Positions 1-9,213 of a stretch of 64,000 nt of DNA are shown here, one piece after another. Origin of the DNA: Fodinibius sp051746985 (GTDB lineage Bacteria > Bacteroidota > Rhodothermia > Balneolales > Balneolaceae); contig JBNJFP010000007.1 of NCBI GenBank assembly GCA_051746985.1, positions 42,319 through 106,318 on the forward strand, written 5' to 3'. The position numbers and the translations under genes are program-made. Position 1 is the stretch's first letter; each line of letters begins with the position of its first letter. The notes under the pieces were generated by a model. It made no database searches. It was not told where the DNA came from and was given only the letters and a program-made list of their open reading frames with translations.

Positions 1-289
1 TGGTCTGATTCTTCAACTGATCAGAAATATTTTCATTCATCGCTTGCTCCTCAATATGGATGATCAGATCATGGGCTTTTTCCATCCCCATATACTTAAG
101 GCTCGGTTTTATTTTATGAGCCTGTTTGTATAGTTCTTTCCAATCACCTTCGTGATATGCCTTTTCAATATTTTCGATCGTAGCCGGGGCATTACCGAGA
201 AAAGTCTCAGTTGTTTCAATGATAATCGACTCATCACCCATTGCCAATTCACGTAAAAAGGACAAGTCACTTACTTCGTTAGTATCCAC
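1..289 (-). CDS. HPt domain phosphotransfer protein (3' end cut by window edge)
   Basis: The minus strand reads a small all-helical protein whose first 96 residues are present. The stretch AHKIKPSLKYMG (about residues 60-71) matches the histidine phosphotransfer (HPt) signature, with the His as the expected phosphoacceptor. Residues 5-30 (LSFLRELAMGDESIIIETTE) fit the usual N-terminal HPt helix. HPt proteins pass phosphoryl groups between hybrid histidine kinases and response regulators in the cytoplasm. A GTG start at 287-289 is chosen because an in-frame stop lies just upstream and no ATG precedes the domain. The 3' end lies outside the window, so a stand-alone HPt protein and the N-terminus of a longer protein cannot be told apart. 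Confidence 0.7.
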   Translation of the reverse strand, partial: MDTNEVSDLSFLRELAMGDESIIIETTETFLGNAPATIENIEKAYHEGDWKELYKQAHKIKPSLKYMGMEKAHDLIIHIEEQAMNENISDQLKNQT

Positions 290-358
290 GGAAAGTTATC
301 TGTTATGATATAGGAAGTACGAAAATAATATAGAGCAGCATGGATAAATGTCCGGCTT

Positions 359-433
359 TTACCCCGTCAACATGACAATACTGACAAGCACCAACAATGT
401 AACTTTTAAAATTAATGCCTTCCAATCTTTCAT
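359..433 (-). CDS. Possible 24-residue membrane peptide upstream of the HPt gene
   Basis: An ATG ORF of 24 codons reads MKDWKALILKVTLLVLVSIV and then MLTG. It has a basic N-terminus followed by about 17 hydrophobic residues, the shape of a single-pass membrane peptide or an orphan signal anchor. It lies between copA and the HPt gene on the same strand. No convincing ribosome binding site is visible. The region from 290 to 659 otherwise holds only AT-rich sequence. A chance ORF is quite possible. Confidence 0.25.
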   Translation of the reverse strand: MKDWKALILKVTLLVLVSIVMLTG

Positions 434-659
434 TATAATATTCCCAGAACTTATCTCTTTATTGTATAGGGAAAAACAACTCATAACTAATAACAAAAGC
501 CTTCTTCAATAGCAAGTTATCAACATCAAAAATAGCCCTTTTTACTACGGCTGTTTTTCCAAATGCAGTTTCAAGAGAGATAAAAAGGCATTTTGTTACA
601 AATTCCGCACCAGACATTTCAATTCGAAAGTTTTCCACATAGTTATCAACACCTTATCT

Positions 660-2918
660 TTATTTTGTTGATAGGTCTGTCTTTTGAAGACGCTTTGAGT
701 TAAAAACAACATTAATGGAGCTAAAAGCCATAGCAGCCTCTGCCAAAACGGGATGCATCATTCCAACGACCGCCAAAGGAATCATCACCACATTATAAAA
801 GAAGGCCCAAAACAGATTCTGCTTTATTTTCTTGAAGGTTGCATTGCTTAACGTGATCGCCTGAACCACCGATTGCAGTGCCCCTTTCACCAAGACAATA
901 TCACCCGATTCTATCGCCACGTCCGTTCCCGTTCCAATGGCAATGCCGATATCAGCCTGGGTCAATGCCGGCGCATCGTTAATGCCATCACCGACCATTA
1001 CTACCTTATTACCCGCTTGCTGCAGTCGTTTAATTTCTTTGGATTTCTGATCGGGAAGCACGCCCGCAATAACCTGATCGATTCCAACTTCACCTGCTAC
1101 CGCCCGAGCTGTGCGTTCATTATCGCCGGTAATCATCACGGGCGTAAGTCCCATTTCTTTAAACGCAGCAATAGCTTTCTTGCTGTCACTCTTGATGGGA
1201 TCGGCAATGGCTATCATTCCAGCTACCGCTCTATCTACCGCAACAAGAACTGTTGTTTTCGCCTCCCGCTCAAAATGCTCAAGTCTTGCAATGGTATCCC
1301 CAGAAACGTTAATATCATGTTCACCAAGCAGCTGTCGGGTTCCAATTAATACCTGCTTACCATCCACAACAGCCTTAATTCCCTTGCCTGATACGGCCTC
1401 AAACTTTTCGGCATCCTTTAGCTCAATATTCTGTCTATGTGCCCGACTGACTATCGCCTCACCCAATGGGTGTTCCGACCCTTTCTCGGCCGATGCCGCA
1501 TATTTCAATAACTGTGATTCATCGAAATCCGTCGCTGGTACTACATCCGTAACCGAAGGCTGCCCCTCGGTGATAGTCCCCGTTTTATCGAGCACAATCA
1601 CATCAGCTTCGCGAAGTAGTTCAACCGCTTTACCTTGACGAATTAAAATTCCATTTTCGGCTCCAAGTCCCGTCCCAACCATCAGGGCAGTGGGCGTGGC
1701 TAATCCCAATGCACAGGGACACGCAATAACCAGCACGGCGATCGCTGCATAAAAAGCCAAGGCCACTTCTCCCATTCCGGGGTTGACCCATGGAATAAAA
1801 TCAGAAGCCCACACTGTAATTTGACCAAAAAATTCTGGAAACAGCATCCAGGCTGCCCACGTGGTAACAGCCAATACCAAAATAACCGGCACAAACACAG
1901 CCGTAATTCGATCAGCGAATTCCTGGATCGGCACCTTTGACCCCTGCGCTTCTTCCACCATTCTAATAACCTGACTCAAAAATGTTTCGCTGCCCACTTT
2001 AGTAGCTTGCACTTTAAGGGTACCGTTTTTGTTAATCGTTGCCCCAATCACTTCGTCCCCTTTCGACTTCTCTACCGGCATCGATTCTCCGGTCGCCAGC
2101 GATTCATCCACACTACTTTCTCCATCAATTACTTTACCATCAGTGGGTATTTTTTCGCCAGGGCGAATGACCATCACCTCATCAACCTGCAGGTCCTTTA
2201 TGGGGATGGTCATTTCCTTGCCATTACGCATAATGGTTGCCTCTTTGGCCTCCATCGTCATCAACTTTTTGATCGCCTCAGAAGCACGCCCCTTCGCCTT
2301 GGTTTCCACATAACGCCCCGTAAGATGAAAGGCCATAATCATACCCGCAATACCGGCAAAGCTGTGAAAAGGAGGTGCCATCCCAAAAAGATGCAGTAGT
2401 GCCACAAATCCAGTTGCCAGCGCGGCAAGCGAGCCAATGGCAATCAGCACGTCCATATTGGGCGATCCGTTTTTAGCTGATCGCCAAGCCCCCTTCAGGG
2501 TTTCCCAGCCGGGATAGAAGATGACCCCAGCCGAGAGGCCCAGCATCATCAGCTGATACACAAGCTCCCCTCCAACGGCATAGCCAGCCACCATTTCGGG
2601 AATCATCAGCAAAATTATGGGGATGGTCAGCGCCCACGACCACCACATTTTTGAGTAGGCTGCATTAAGCTTTTTTTTTCCGGTTATATCGGAATCTTCA
2701 TTGTCTTCATCCTTTTCTTTTACATCATAACCAGCTTGCTGCACTGCTTCTTTCAATGCCTGATCACTTACAGCGCCGTTATCAAATTCGACCAAAGCTT
2801 TTTCGGTAGCCAAATTAACCGACACCTTTTTGATACCTTCAATATTTGAAAGCGCATTTTCTACGCTGTTAGCACAGCCTGCGCAGTGCATCCCTTCAAT
2901 TTGCAATGATTTTTTCAT
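660..2918 (-). CDS. copA: Copper-translocating P1B-type ATPase
   Basis: Cu(I) exporter of the inner membrane. One N-terminal HMA domain carries GMHCAGC (CxxC about residues 12-15). After the first membrane helices come the actuator motif TGES (about 276-279), the transmembrane metal site CPC (about 400-402, in VIACPCALGLATPTA), the phosphorylation motif DKTGT (about 444-448) and GDGINDAP in the ATP-binding domain. The last helices hold YNVVMIPLA and MAFSSINVVFNS, the Asn/Tyr and Met/Ser residues that mark Cu(I) rather than Zn(II) specificity. The ATG at 2916-2918 is preferred. An in-frame GTG at 2949-2951 would add 11 residues unlike an HMA domain. The gene lies 101 bases downstream of a putative metal-sensing AraC gene in the same direction, which suggests co-regulation by copper. 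Confidence 0.95.
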   Translation of the reverse strand: MKKSLQIEGMHCAGCANSVENALSNIEGIKKVSVNLATEKALVEFDNGAVSDQALKEAVQQAGYDVKEKDEDNEDSDITGKKKLNAAYSKMWWSWALTIPIILLMIPEMVAGYAVGGELVYQLMMLGLSAGVIFYPGWETLKGAWRSAKNGSPNMDVLIAIGSLAALATGFVALLHLFGMAPPFHSFAGIAGMIMAFHLTGRYVETKAKGRASEAIKKLMTMEAKEATIMRNGKEMTIPIKDLQVDEVMVIRPGEKIPTDGKVIDGESSVDESLATGESMPVEKSKGDEVIGATINKNGTLKVQATKVGSETFLSQVIRMVEEAQGSKVPIQEFADRITAVFVPVILVLAVTTWAAWMLFPEFFGQITVWASDFIPWVNPGMGEVALAFYAAIAVLVIACPCALGLATPTALMVGTGLGAENGILIRQGKAVELLREADVIVLDKTGTITEGQPSVTDVVPATDFDESQLLKYAASAEKGSEHPLGEAIVSRAHRQNIELKDAEKFEAVSGKGIKAVVDGKQVLIGTRQLLGEHDINVSGDTIARLEHFEREAKTTVLVAVDRAVAGMIAIADPIKSDSKKAIAAFKEMGLTPVMITGDNERTARAVAGEVGIDQVIAGVLPDQKSKEIKRLQQAGNKVVMVGDGINDAPALTQADIGIAIGTGTDVAIESGDIVLVKGALQSVVQAITLSNATFKKIKQNLFWAFFYNVVMIPLAVVGMMHPVLAEAAMAFSSINVVFNSKRLQKTDLSTK

Positions 2919-3019
2919 GGTACTACTACTCTTTGTGTTTTGATTCAACACAACAATAACGTTTGATTTTAAAAAATGCGTTACAACTACTTGCCAAAAA
3001 ATGTGTAAAATTTTTGGAT

Positions 3020-3595
3020 TTACCCTTGAAGGGTATCCAACGAGCGGCGATCAGCTTCATCAAGGTGACTGCGAAACGTGCTGACGGTTTCGCCGGTAAT
3101 TTTTTTGAACTGGTTCGACAGGTACTGCACGCTACTATAGTTCAGCTTCCAGGCGATCTCACTCAGGGTCATCTCTTGATAAGTAAGCAACTCCTTAACC
3201 CGCTCAATTTTCAAATTGATGAGATATTTTTCAATTGTGGCTTCGGCATTCTTAGAAAAATAATCGCTCAGATAGGCATAATTGTAACTGAGTTTGTCTT
3301 CCAGATATTCCGATATATTCTGGGGATGCTCACTCTCCTCAATATGCTCCAGGTAAGCTATAAGATGTACTTTAATGCGCTCCAAAAGCTGATCTTTTTT
3401 GGTCGTAATCAACTCAAAACCCTTTTCATTGAGCCGGGCTGCAATTGTTTTAAGCTCTTTCGAATCTGGCGATTCCTCGATCTGGGCCTCTCCAAGCAAA
3501 ACCGAATCCACAGCATATCCGAGATCGGTAAGCTCATTGCGAACCGTCATAATACAGCGGTCGCACACCATATTTTTTATTCGAAGCGTAGCCAT
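3020..3595 (-). CDS. AraC-type regulator with N-terminal HMA-like metal-binding domain
   Basis: 191 residues. The first about 65 look like a heavy-metal-associated fold with NMVCDRC (Cys 11 and 14), a CxxC at the position used for metal binding in Atx1/HMA domains. A helical linker follows, then an AraC/XylS helix-turn-helix pair (about residues 100-185) with LSEIAWKLNYSSVQYLSNQF, the second HTH signature. The usual AraC cupin sensor domain is absent. It precedes copA on the same strand, so the natural reading is a transcription activator of copper export that senses Cu(I) through its own HMA-like domain. The role is inferred from the fusion and neighbourhood. Similar proteins are, to my knowledge, common beside copA in Bacteroidota but poorly characterised. 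Confidence 0.8.
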   Translation of the reverse strand: MATLRIKNMVCDRCIMTVRNELTDLGYAVDSVLLGEAQIEESPDSKELKTIAARLNEKGFELITTKKDQLLERIKVHLIAYLEHIEESEHPQNISEYLEDKLSYNYAYLSDYFSKNAEATIEKYLINLKIERVKELLTYQEMTLSEIAWKLNYSSVQYLSNQFKKITGETVSTFRSHLDEADRRSLDTLQG

Positions 3596-3656
3596 AGAAA
3601 TTGTTAAACGACTAAGAATACCATTTCGTTTACTTTTGACAACATCCTAAAATACA

Positions 3657-3689
3657 AACCCTGCCAAGGTATGGAACTCTGACAGGGTT
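3657..3689 (-). terminator. Hairpin after glmS
   Basis: Ten-base stem (AACCCTGCCA / TGACAGGGTT) with a 13-base loop. The single non-Watson-Crick position is C-A on the plus strand but a G-U pair in minus-strand RNA, so the hairpin is better formed in the glmS transcript. The following U-run is weak. It separates glmS from the AraC-copA pair. Confidence 0.6.
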
Positions 3690-3713
3690 AATCAAAGTAA
3701 TTTAGAGCAACGC

Positions 3714-5558
3714 CTACTCTACCGTCACACTTTTTGCCAGGTTTCGCGGCTGATCAACATTACAACCACGATTGACCGCAATATAATAGGAGAGCAACTG
3801 TAACGGAATGGACGTCAACAGCGGTGACAAACAATCTTCGGTTTCTGGAATGGGGCACGAAAATTCTGACAAATCAATAACTTCGTTATTATCTTCACCA
3901 GTAATCGAAATAATTCGTCCATTTCGCGCTTTCACCTCCTCAATATTGCTGATCATCTTTTCATTGGTATGATCCGTAGCCGCAATTACCACCACTGGCA
4001 TCATCTCGTCGATAAGTGCAATGGGACCGTGCTTCATCTCCGCTGCCGGATACCCTTCGGCATGGATATACGAAATCTCTTTTAGTTTTAGCGCTCCCTC
4101 CAGGGCCACAGGAAAATTATACGTACGTCCCAAGTACAAAAAGTTGGGCGCATACGTAAACAGCTTGGCCATTTCTTTAATCGACTCACTGTTATCCAAA
4201 ATATTTTGCACTTTTTCAGGGATACGATCCAGCTCTTCAATCAACCGGGCCGCATAATCAGGATCGATAGTTCCACGTCGCTGTCCAAGTGTAATTGCCA
4301 TCATTGCCAGCACCGAAACCTGCGTCGTAAATGCTTTTGTAGATGCAACCCCAATTTCAGGTCCGGCATGCGTATAAACACCTGCATCAGTATCACGCGC
4401 AATGGTTGATCCCACAACATTACACACGCCCAGCGCCAGTGCACCGCGCTCTTTGGCTGTTCTAAGGGCAGCCAATGTGTCTGCGGTTTCACCACTTTGC
4501 GATATCACCAGCATGATATCTTCTTCATCAATCAGTGCCTCGCGATAGCGAAACTCTGAAGCATATTCAACCTCGACAGAAAGTTTGGCCAGATGTTCAA
4601 ACAGATATTCTGCAACCAATCCCGCATGCCAACTGGTACCACAAGCTGCTATAATAAGTCGTTTCGCATCAACCAACTTGTCAAGCACATCCACAAGACC
4701 TCCAAGCTGTATTGAATGATCCTTGACATTAAGACGTCCGCGCAGACAATCCGAGATGGCCCGTGGCTGCTCAAAAATCTCTTTAAGCATAAAGTGTGGG
4801 TAGCCGCCTTTCTCAATCTCATCAATACTCATGGCCAGCTCGTGGACTTTCTTGGTAAGTGGCTCATCTTTGATGGTTTTTACCTCGTAACCATCCTTAG
4901 TCACAATAGCCATCTCTCCGTCATCCAAATACACGACTTTTTTTGTGTGCTCCACAATGGGAGAAGCATCCGAAGCCACGAACATCTCCCCATCGCCGAT
5001 ACCCAACAACAATGGAGATCCTTTACGAGCCACAATTATGCGATTGGGTTCCTCGCTATTTAAAATGGCTAATCCGTAGGTACCCACAACCTGTTGCAGC
5101 GCCAGTTGAACGGCCTGCTCAAACGTAATTTCCTCACCATTGCCATTCTCATAAATTTCTTCGATAAGCTGTGCGATAACCTCAGTATCGGTGTCTGTAT
5201 GAAAGGTTCGTCCCTTATTCTTCAGCTCCTTTTTGAGGGTATTATAATTTTCAATAATTCCATTGTGAACAAGCGCTATCTTTCCCGATTCACTAACGTG
5301 TGGGTGTGAATTGATATCGTTTGGCGCACCGTGAGTAGCCCACCTTGTGTGCCCAATTCCTACTAATCCATCACTGGGTTCTGCATTTAATTTTTTTCTA
5401 AGGGTTTGAACCTTGCCCTTCCCTTTCTTGATATCGAGTTGACCATTAAGCAATGCAATACCCGCCGAGTCGTATCCGCGATATTCGAGGCGCTCAAGCC
5501 CCTTAACAATGATATCACTCGCCTCTTTTTCTCCAATATATCCTACAATTCCACACAT
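3714..5558 (-). CDS. glmS: Glutamine--fructose-6-phosphate aminotransferase (isomerizing)
   Basis: Makes glucosamine-6-phosphate from fructose-6-phosphate and glutamine, the first committed step to UDP-GlcNAc for peptidoglycan and LPS. The protein starts MCGIVGYIGE, so Cys2 becomes the N-terminal nucleophile of the class II glutamine amidotransferase domain (residues 1 to about 240). HTRWATHG and GNHP-type loops are visible as HTRWATHGAPNDINSHPH. Two SIS sugar-isomerase domains follow, with CGTSWHAG and SQSGETADTLAALR. The C-terminus NLAKSVTVE is the conserved end of the family, and 614 residues is the normal length. It is divergent from a GlmU-like gene across 135 bases, so the first and last steps of UDP-GlcNAc synthesis sit side by side. 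Confidence 0.97.
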   Translation of the reverse strand: MCGIVGYIGEKEASDIIVKGLERLEYRGYDSAGIALLNGQLDIKKGKGKVQTLRKKLNAEPSDGLVGIGHTRWATHGAPNDINSHPHVSESGKIALVHNGIIENYNTLKKELKNKGRTFHTDTDTEVIAQLIEEIYENGNGEEITFEQAVQLALQQVVGTYGLAILNSEEPNRIIVARKGSPLLLGIGDGEMFVASDASPIVEHTKKVVYLDDGEMAIVTKDGYEVKTIKDEPLTKKVHELAMSIDEIEKGGYPHFMLKEIFEQPRAISDCLRGRLNVKDHSIQLGGLVDVLDKLVDAKRLIIAACGTSWHAGLVAEYLFEHLAKLSVEVEYASEFRYREALIDEEDIMLVISQSGETADTLAALRTAKERGALALGVCNVVGSTIARDTDAGVYTHAGPEIGVASTKAFTTQVSVLAMMAITLGQRRGTIDPDYAARLIEELDRIPEKVQNILDNSESIKEMAKLFTYAPNFLYLGRTYNFPVALEGALKLKEISYIHAEGYPAAEMKHGPIALIDEMMPVVVIAATDHTNEKMISNIEEVKARNGRIISITGEDNNEVIDLSEFSCPIPETEDCLSPLLTSIPLQLLSYYIAVNRGCNVDQPRNLAKSVTVE

Positions 5559-5693
5559 ATATGTTTTAGTATTATTGTATTTGTTTGCTGATTCTTATAC
5601 TGTCTCTCAAGATAGAGATTTGAACAACGGTAAAGTTATCATTCTGACAGATATTTTAAAATAATTATCATATTCAAAAAGTAGGCCAAAACA

Positions 5694-6899
5694 ATGCAAC
5701 TCTGTTTCTTTGAAGACTCACACGCCAGTACGTTCCATCCCCTCACGCTTACACGGCCGATCGACGATCTGCGTCTCGGCATTTTAACAATTTCCGAAAA
5801 GTGGAAAAAAGCACTAAATCCATCACAAGTGAATCGAATAGTGCGTTCTGAGTTGTCTGGCGTCTTTGAATCCGGTTCTATTAACACGGACCAAAATTGT
5901 ATTTGGATTAACAGTCGGTATCTGCCCACGGCTAAACTAATCAACCAAATCAACGAACTTAGCCAGGGACAGTACCTGCAATATAACGACACGCCCGTTG
6001 CAGCCAAGGTTGGGGGCAGCGTTTCACAACAATGGCTCGAAGATGGAGCACCCGACTTCAACACCCTTTTTGTGCTCGAATCGACCGACTTTTTTGCTAT
6101 TAATAATCTCTGGGATCTGTTTCAACTTAACGGCCGAGAGATTACGCGCGATATCGAACTCATGAATCCCCCAAAAAACAACAGTACAAATATTTCTGAC
6201 CAAGCCGTGCTCGAAAATCGAGGTCATATTTATATCGAAGAAGGAACAACTATTGAGGCAGGATGTGTGCTCAATGCATCCAAAGGACCTATTTATGTTG
6301 GCAAAAATGCAACCATTATGGCCGGATCGGTCATTCGCGGTCCGGTAGCTATTTGTGAAGATGCCATTGTCAAACTTGGCGCTCGCATTTATGGAGAAAC
6401 AACCATTGGTCCGGTTTGTAAGGTCGGAGGCGAAGTGAGCAACACCCTCTTTCACTCGTACTCCAATAAGGCACATGATGGATATATCGGCAATTCGGTA
6501 GTGGGTCAATGGTGTAATTTTGGAGCAGGTACAACCATATCCAACTTAAAAACTAACTACAGCAATATTAAAATAGCCGATTGGAAAACAGGCGAAGAAT
6601 TTGATACCGGCCAGCAATTTTTTGGGGTTATCTTTGGTGACCATTCTAAAACCGCCATTAACTCGGTAATAAATTCCGGAACAATTTGCGGCGTTCACTG
6701 CAATCTTTTGTCGAGAGATTTCCCTCCCAAAATGATTCCCTCGTTCAGCTGGGTAGGCTCCAATGTTATCCAAACCTATAGGCTTGACAAAGCTTTTCAA
6801 TCTGTAGAATCCATGATGGGGCGCCGCAATGTTTCACTAACAGAAGAGTATCGGAACATGCTAAACCATATTTTCGAACACCGGGATTCCCCACAGTAG
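5694..6899 (+). CDS. GlmU-family bifunctional UDP-GlcNAc pyrophosphorylase/acetyltransferase (alternative Bacteroidota type)
   Basis: 401 residues. The N-terminal part opens LTLTRPIDDLRLGILTISEKW, typical of the alternative GlmU-like nucleotidyltransferase family of Bacteroidota rather than proteobacterial GlmU. From about residue 195 there are hexapeptide repeats of a left-handed beta helix (for example IYVGKNATIMAGSVIRGPVA and GTTISNLKTNYSNI), the trimeric acyltransferase fold. It probably acetylates glucosamine-1-phosphate and joins it to UTP. Divergent pairing with glmS supports a role in UDP-GlcNAc supply. Its stop codon lies directly against the end of the convergent transporter gene, with no spacer and no obvious terminator between them. 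Exact substrate specificity of either domain cannot be read from sequence alone. Confidence 0.8.
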   Translation: MQLCFFEDSHASTFHPLTLTRPIDDLRLGILTISEKWKKALNPSQVNRIVRSELSGVFESGSINTDQNCIWINSRYLPTAKLINQINELSQGQYLQYNDTPVAAKVGGSVSQQWLEDGAPDFNTLFVLESTDFFAINNLWDLFQLNGREITRDIELMNPPKNNSTNISDQAVLENRGHIYIEEGTTIEAGCVLNASKGPIYVGKNATIMAGSVIRGPVAICEDAIVKLGARIYGETTIGPVCKVGGEVSNTLFHSYSNKAHDGYIGNSVVGQWCNFGAGTTISNLKTNYSNIKIADWKTGEEFDTGQQFFGVIFGDHSKTAINSVINSGTICGVHCNLLSRDFPPKMIPSFSWVGSNVIQTYRLDKAFQSVESMMGRRNVSLTEEYRNMLNHIFEHRDSPQ

Positions 6900-8372
6900 C
6901 TAAGACGCCCATGACGGCAGCTGTCCCACCTCAATTCCAAACACAAATTGTATAAGCGTAAACGCCGCTGTCGTAAGCAGTATAATAAAGGTGAGATTAA
7001 GCCATAGCCCTGCTTTCGACATTTCTGGGATGGTAATTTTTCCACTGCCATAAACGATAGCATTTGGCGGCGTTGCCACGGGAAGCATAAAAGCACAGCT
7101 TGCCCCTATAGCCGCGGGAACGGCCAACAATAAGGGATTTTCGCCAAGACCTATGGCAACCGAGGCCAAAATAGGCAAAAAAGCTGCTGCAGTGGCGGTA
7201 TTGCTCGTGATTTCTGTTAAAAAGATCATTAGCAGCAGTACCAGGCCAACCAGTAAAAATAGCGGCCAGTTTGTAAAGGCTCCCACGCCTCCGCCAATCC
7301 ATTCAGCTAACCCTGTGCTGCTTATTGCAGAAGCCAGGCTCAATCCACCCCCGAATAAAATAAGAACACCCCACGGCAGCGACTGTACATCCGGCCAGCT
7401 GAGTAAAAATTGTCGTTCTTTGAACTTAACAGGAATTAAAAACATGGCCACACCCCCGCCAATGGCAATTCCCGCATCTGATAACCCAGGAACAACTTCC
7501 GAAAGTAACGGGCGGAACATCCAGCAGATCGCCGTGAGTGAAAACACCCAGGCCACCTTTTTCTCAGCATTACTCATTACTCCCAAATCCGACAACTTCC
7601 GCTGAATCAGTTGCTGTCCACCGGCAAGCGATTGCTGCCGAATGGGATACAATATTTTAGTGAGCATCCAATACGCAACGGGAAGCGCTATGATCACAAA
7701 CGGTACCCCAACCTTCATCCACTCGACAAAACCGATCTCCAAACCATAATTCTCATTCATAAAACCAGCTAACAACGCATTTGGCGGCGTTCCAATCAGC
7801 GTCCCCACTCCACCGATGTTACAGCCGTAGGCAATGCTCAATACCAACACAATTTCGAAATTTCTTTTGCTCCGCTCCTCATCCTGGTTTTCAGACAGAT
7901 GTAAAATTGAAAGTCCAATCGGCAACATCATCAAGGCCGTAGCCGTATTGCTTACCCACATGCTCAAAAAAGCCGATGCCAACATAAATCCCAAAATTAT
8001 AGAGGCAGGATTTACGCCCACAAAACCGACGATATTTAACGCAATGCGTTTATGCAGGTCCCACTTTTCCATGGCAATAGCAATAAAAAATCCCCCCATA
8101 AAAAGAAAAATCAACGGATTCGCATATGGCGTCGTTGCATCGCTAACCTCCACCACTCCTAATATCGGTAACAATACTACCGGCAAAAGAGAAGTCACCG
8201 GAATGGGTAGCGCCTCGGTAATCCACCAAATGGCCATCAACGCCCCCACCGCAGCTGTGTGCCAGCCCGCTGCAGACAACCCTTCAGGGGCGGACACATA
8301 TAGCATCCCCAAAAACACCACCGTCCCCAGTAGCAATCCCAGCACATCCCTTCCAAAAGCAAATATTTTCAT
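6900..8372 (-). CDS. DASS (SLC13) family sodium/anion symporter
   Basis: 490 residues with about 11-12 hydrophobic segments. Two related SNT motifs are present, SNTATALMMLPIGLS in the first half and SNTATAAAFLPILASVA in the second. In this family they form the Na+ and substrate sites at the tips of the re-entrant hairpins. GGFFIAIAMEKWDLHKR and LIGTPPNALLAGF are also family signatures. It should import dicarboxylates, sulfate or another small anion with sodium; the substrate is not decidable here. It ends tail to tail with the GlmU-like gene, and its start faces the cold shock gene across about 240 bases. Confidence 0.9.
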   Translation of the reverse strand: MKIFAFGRDVLGLLLGTVVFLGMLYVSAPEGLSAAGWHTAAVGALMAIWWITEALPIPVTSLLPVVLLPILGVVEVSDATTPYANPLIFLFMGGFFIAIAMEKWDLHKRIALNIVGFVGVNPASIILGFMLASAFLSMWVSNTATALMMLPIGLSILHLSENQDEERSKRNFEIVLVLSIAYGCNIGGVGTLIGTPPNALLAGFMNENYGLEIGFVEWMKVGVPFVIIALPVAYWMLTKILYPIRQQSLAGGQQLIQRKLSDLGVMSNAEKKVAWVFSLTAICWMFRPLLSEVVPGLSDAGIAIGGGVAMFLIPVKFKERQFLLSWPDVQSLPWGVLILFGGGLSLASAISSTGLAEWIGGGVGAFTNWPLFLLVGLVLLLMIFLTEITSNTATAAAFLPILASVAIGLGENPLLLAVPAAIGASCAFMLPVATPPNAIVYGSGKITIPEMSKAGLWLNLTFIILLTTAAFTLIQFVFGIEVGQLPSWAS

Positions 8373-8610
8373 CTATTATAAATCGAATTAAATTTCTCGG
8401 CTGCCCATCGCTCAGATGCAAAATGAGAGATCATTATAAGAGATATTCCGCCGATTTTGAATTATTAATAGGTATTATGCTCAAAGAACCGTACCTTGAG
8501 ATGTTACATTTAATTACCCACCTACTACGTATATTTTTTGGAACGACGCGTTAATTCAACTCCTTTCATCTGATACTGCCCATAGGTGTACACAAAGACA
8601 AAGTTATATT

Positions 8611-8826
8611 ATGACACAAGGCAAAATAAAATTTTTCGACACTAAGAAAGGATTTGGATTTATCGCACCAGATGATGGCGGCGATGATATTTTCGTCCAC
8701 AGAAACAATGTCGAGAATCTTGACTACAACCAAGGACTTGAAGACGGCGAAGCCGTTGAGTTCGAAGTCGAAGAGACTCCAAAAGGCTTAAGCGCAACAA
8801 ACGTTACAAGCTTGGACTATAAATAG
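8611..8826 (+). CDS. Cold shock domain protein (CspA family)
   Basis: 71 residues covering one cold shock domain. It starts MTQGKIKFFDTKKGFGFIAPDDG, with RNP1-type KGFGFI (about residues 14-19) and RNP2-type DIFVH (about 27-31). This is a five-strand OB fold that binds single-stranded RNA and DNA and acts as an RNA chaperone. The normal family length is 65-75 residues. It is monocistronic: about 210 bases of upstream sequence without another gene, and a strong terminator directly downstream. A long 5' leader is common in cold shock mRNAs, but no specific thermosensor structure could be identified by eye. Confidence 0.95.
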   Translation: MTQGKIKFFDTKKGFGFIAPDDGGDDIFVHRNNVENLDYNQGLEDGEAVEFEVEETPKGLSATNVTSLDYK

Positions 8827-8853
8827 TCCACAAAAAAATCTTTTTAGATTTCA

Positions 8854-8880
8854 AAGCCCACTTTATAGTGGGCTTTTTTT
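8854..8880 (+). terminator. Rho-independent terminator of the cold shock gene
   Basis: Perfect nine-base stem AAGCCCACT / AGTGGGCTT with a TTAT loop, followed by a run of seven T. It lies 27 bases after the stop codon. The 330 bases after it, up to the next gene, hold no other gene that I can support. Confidence 0.93.
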
Positions 8881-9162
8881 ATTTACCATCAGCCTTCTGC
8901 CTGCCGCGGCCTGTAACTTTTTTACTCACCCTCGTTTTTTAGTGGGACTTTTTTATCTGGTAAATCCCATTAAGATATCCCAACTGTGATCCATCTCACA
9001 TCCGCTGCAAACGATCAGTTATATTTAATAAAAATAACATCATGCTGCTATCATTTAACTTGCTGAAAATGCTCACTCGGTAAAAAAGCAGATATCACCC
9101 TAACACATTTACGGAAATCCCTTACAAAACCACCTGGTCCTCGGCATGTTTATTGAGCCCAT

Positions 9163-9180
9163 TGTACGGTTAACAGTACA
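9163..9180. promoter_or_regulatory. 18-bp near-perfect palindrome, possible operator
   Basis: TGTACGGTTAACAGTACA reads as TGTACnGTTAACnGTACA on both strands; only the two n positions break the symmetry. It lies 33 bases before the ATG of the Ig-repeat lipoprotein. The size and symmetry suit a dimeric repressor or activator site, but no regulator is linked to it and a chance palindrome is possible. Confidence 0.35.
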
Positions 9181-9213
9181 CCCAAAAACCACTAACCAGG
9201 TAATTACACAAAT

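Noticed and set aside
8461..8510. Imperfect inverted repeat CTCAA...TTGAG in the cold shock leader
   Set aside because: Five-base arms only; not enough to call a thermosensor.
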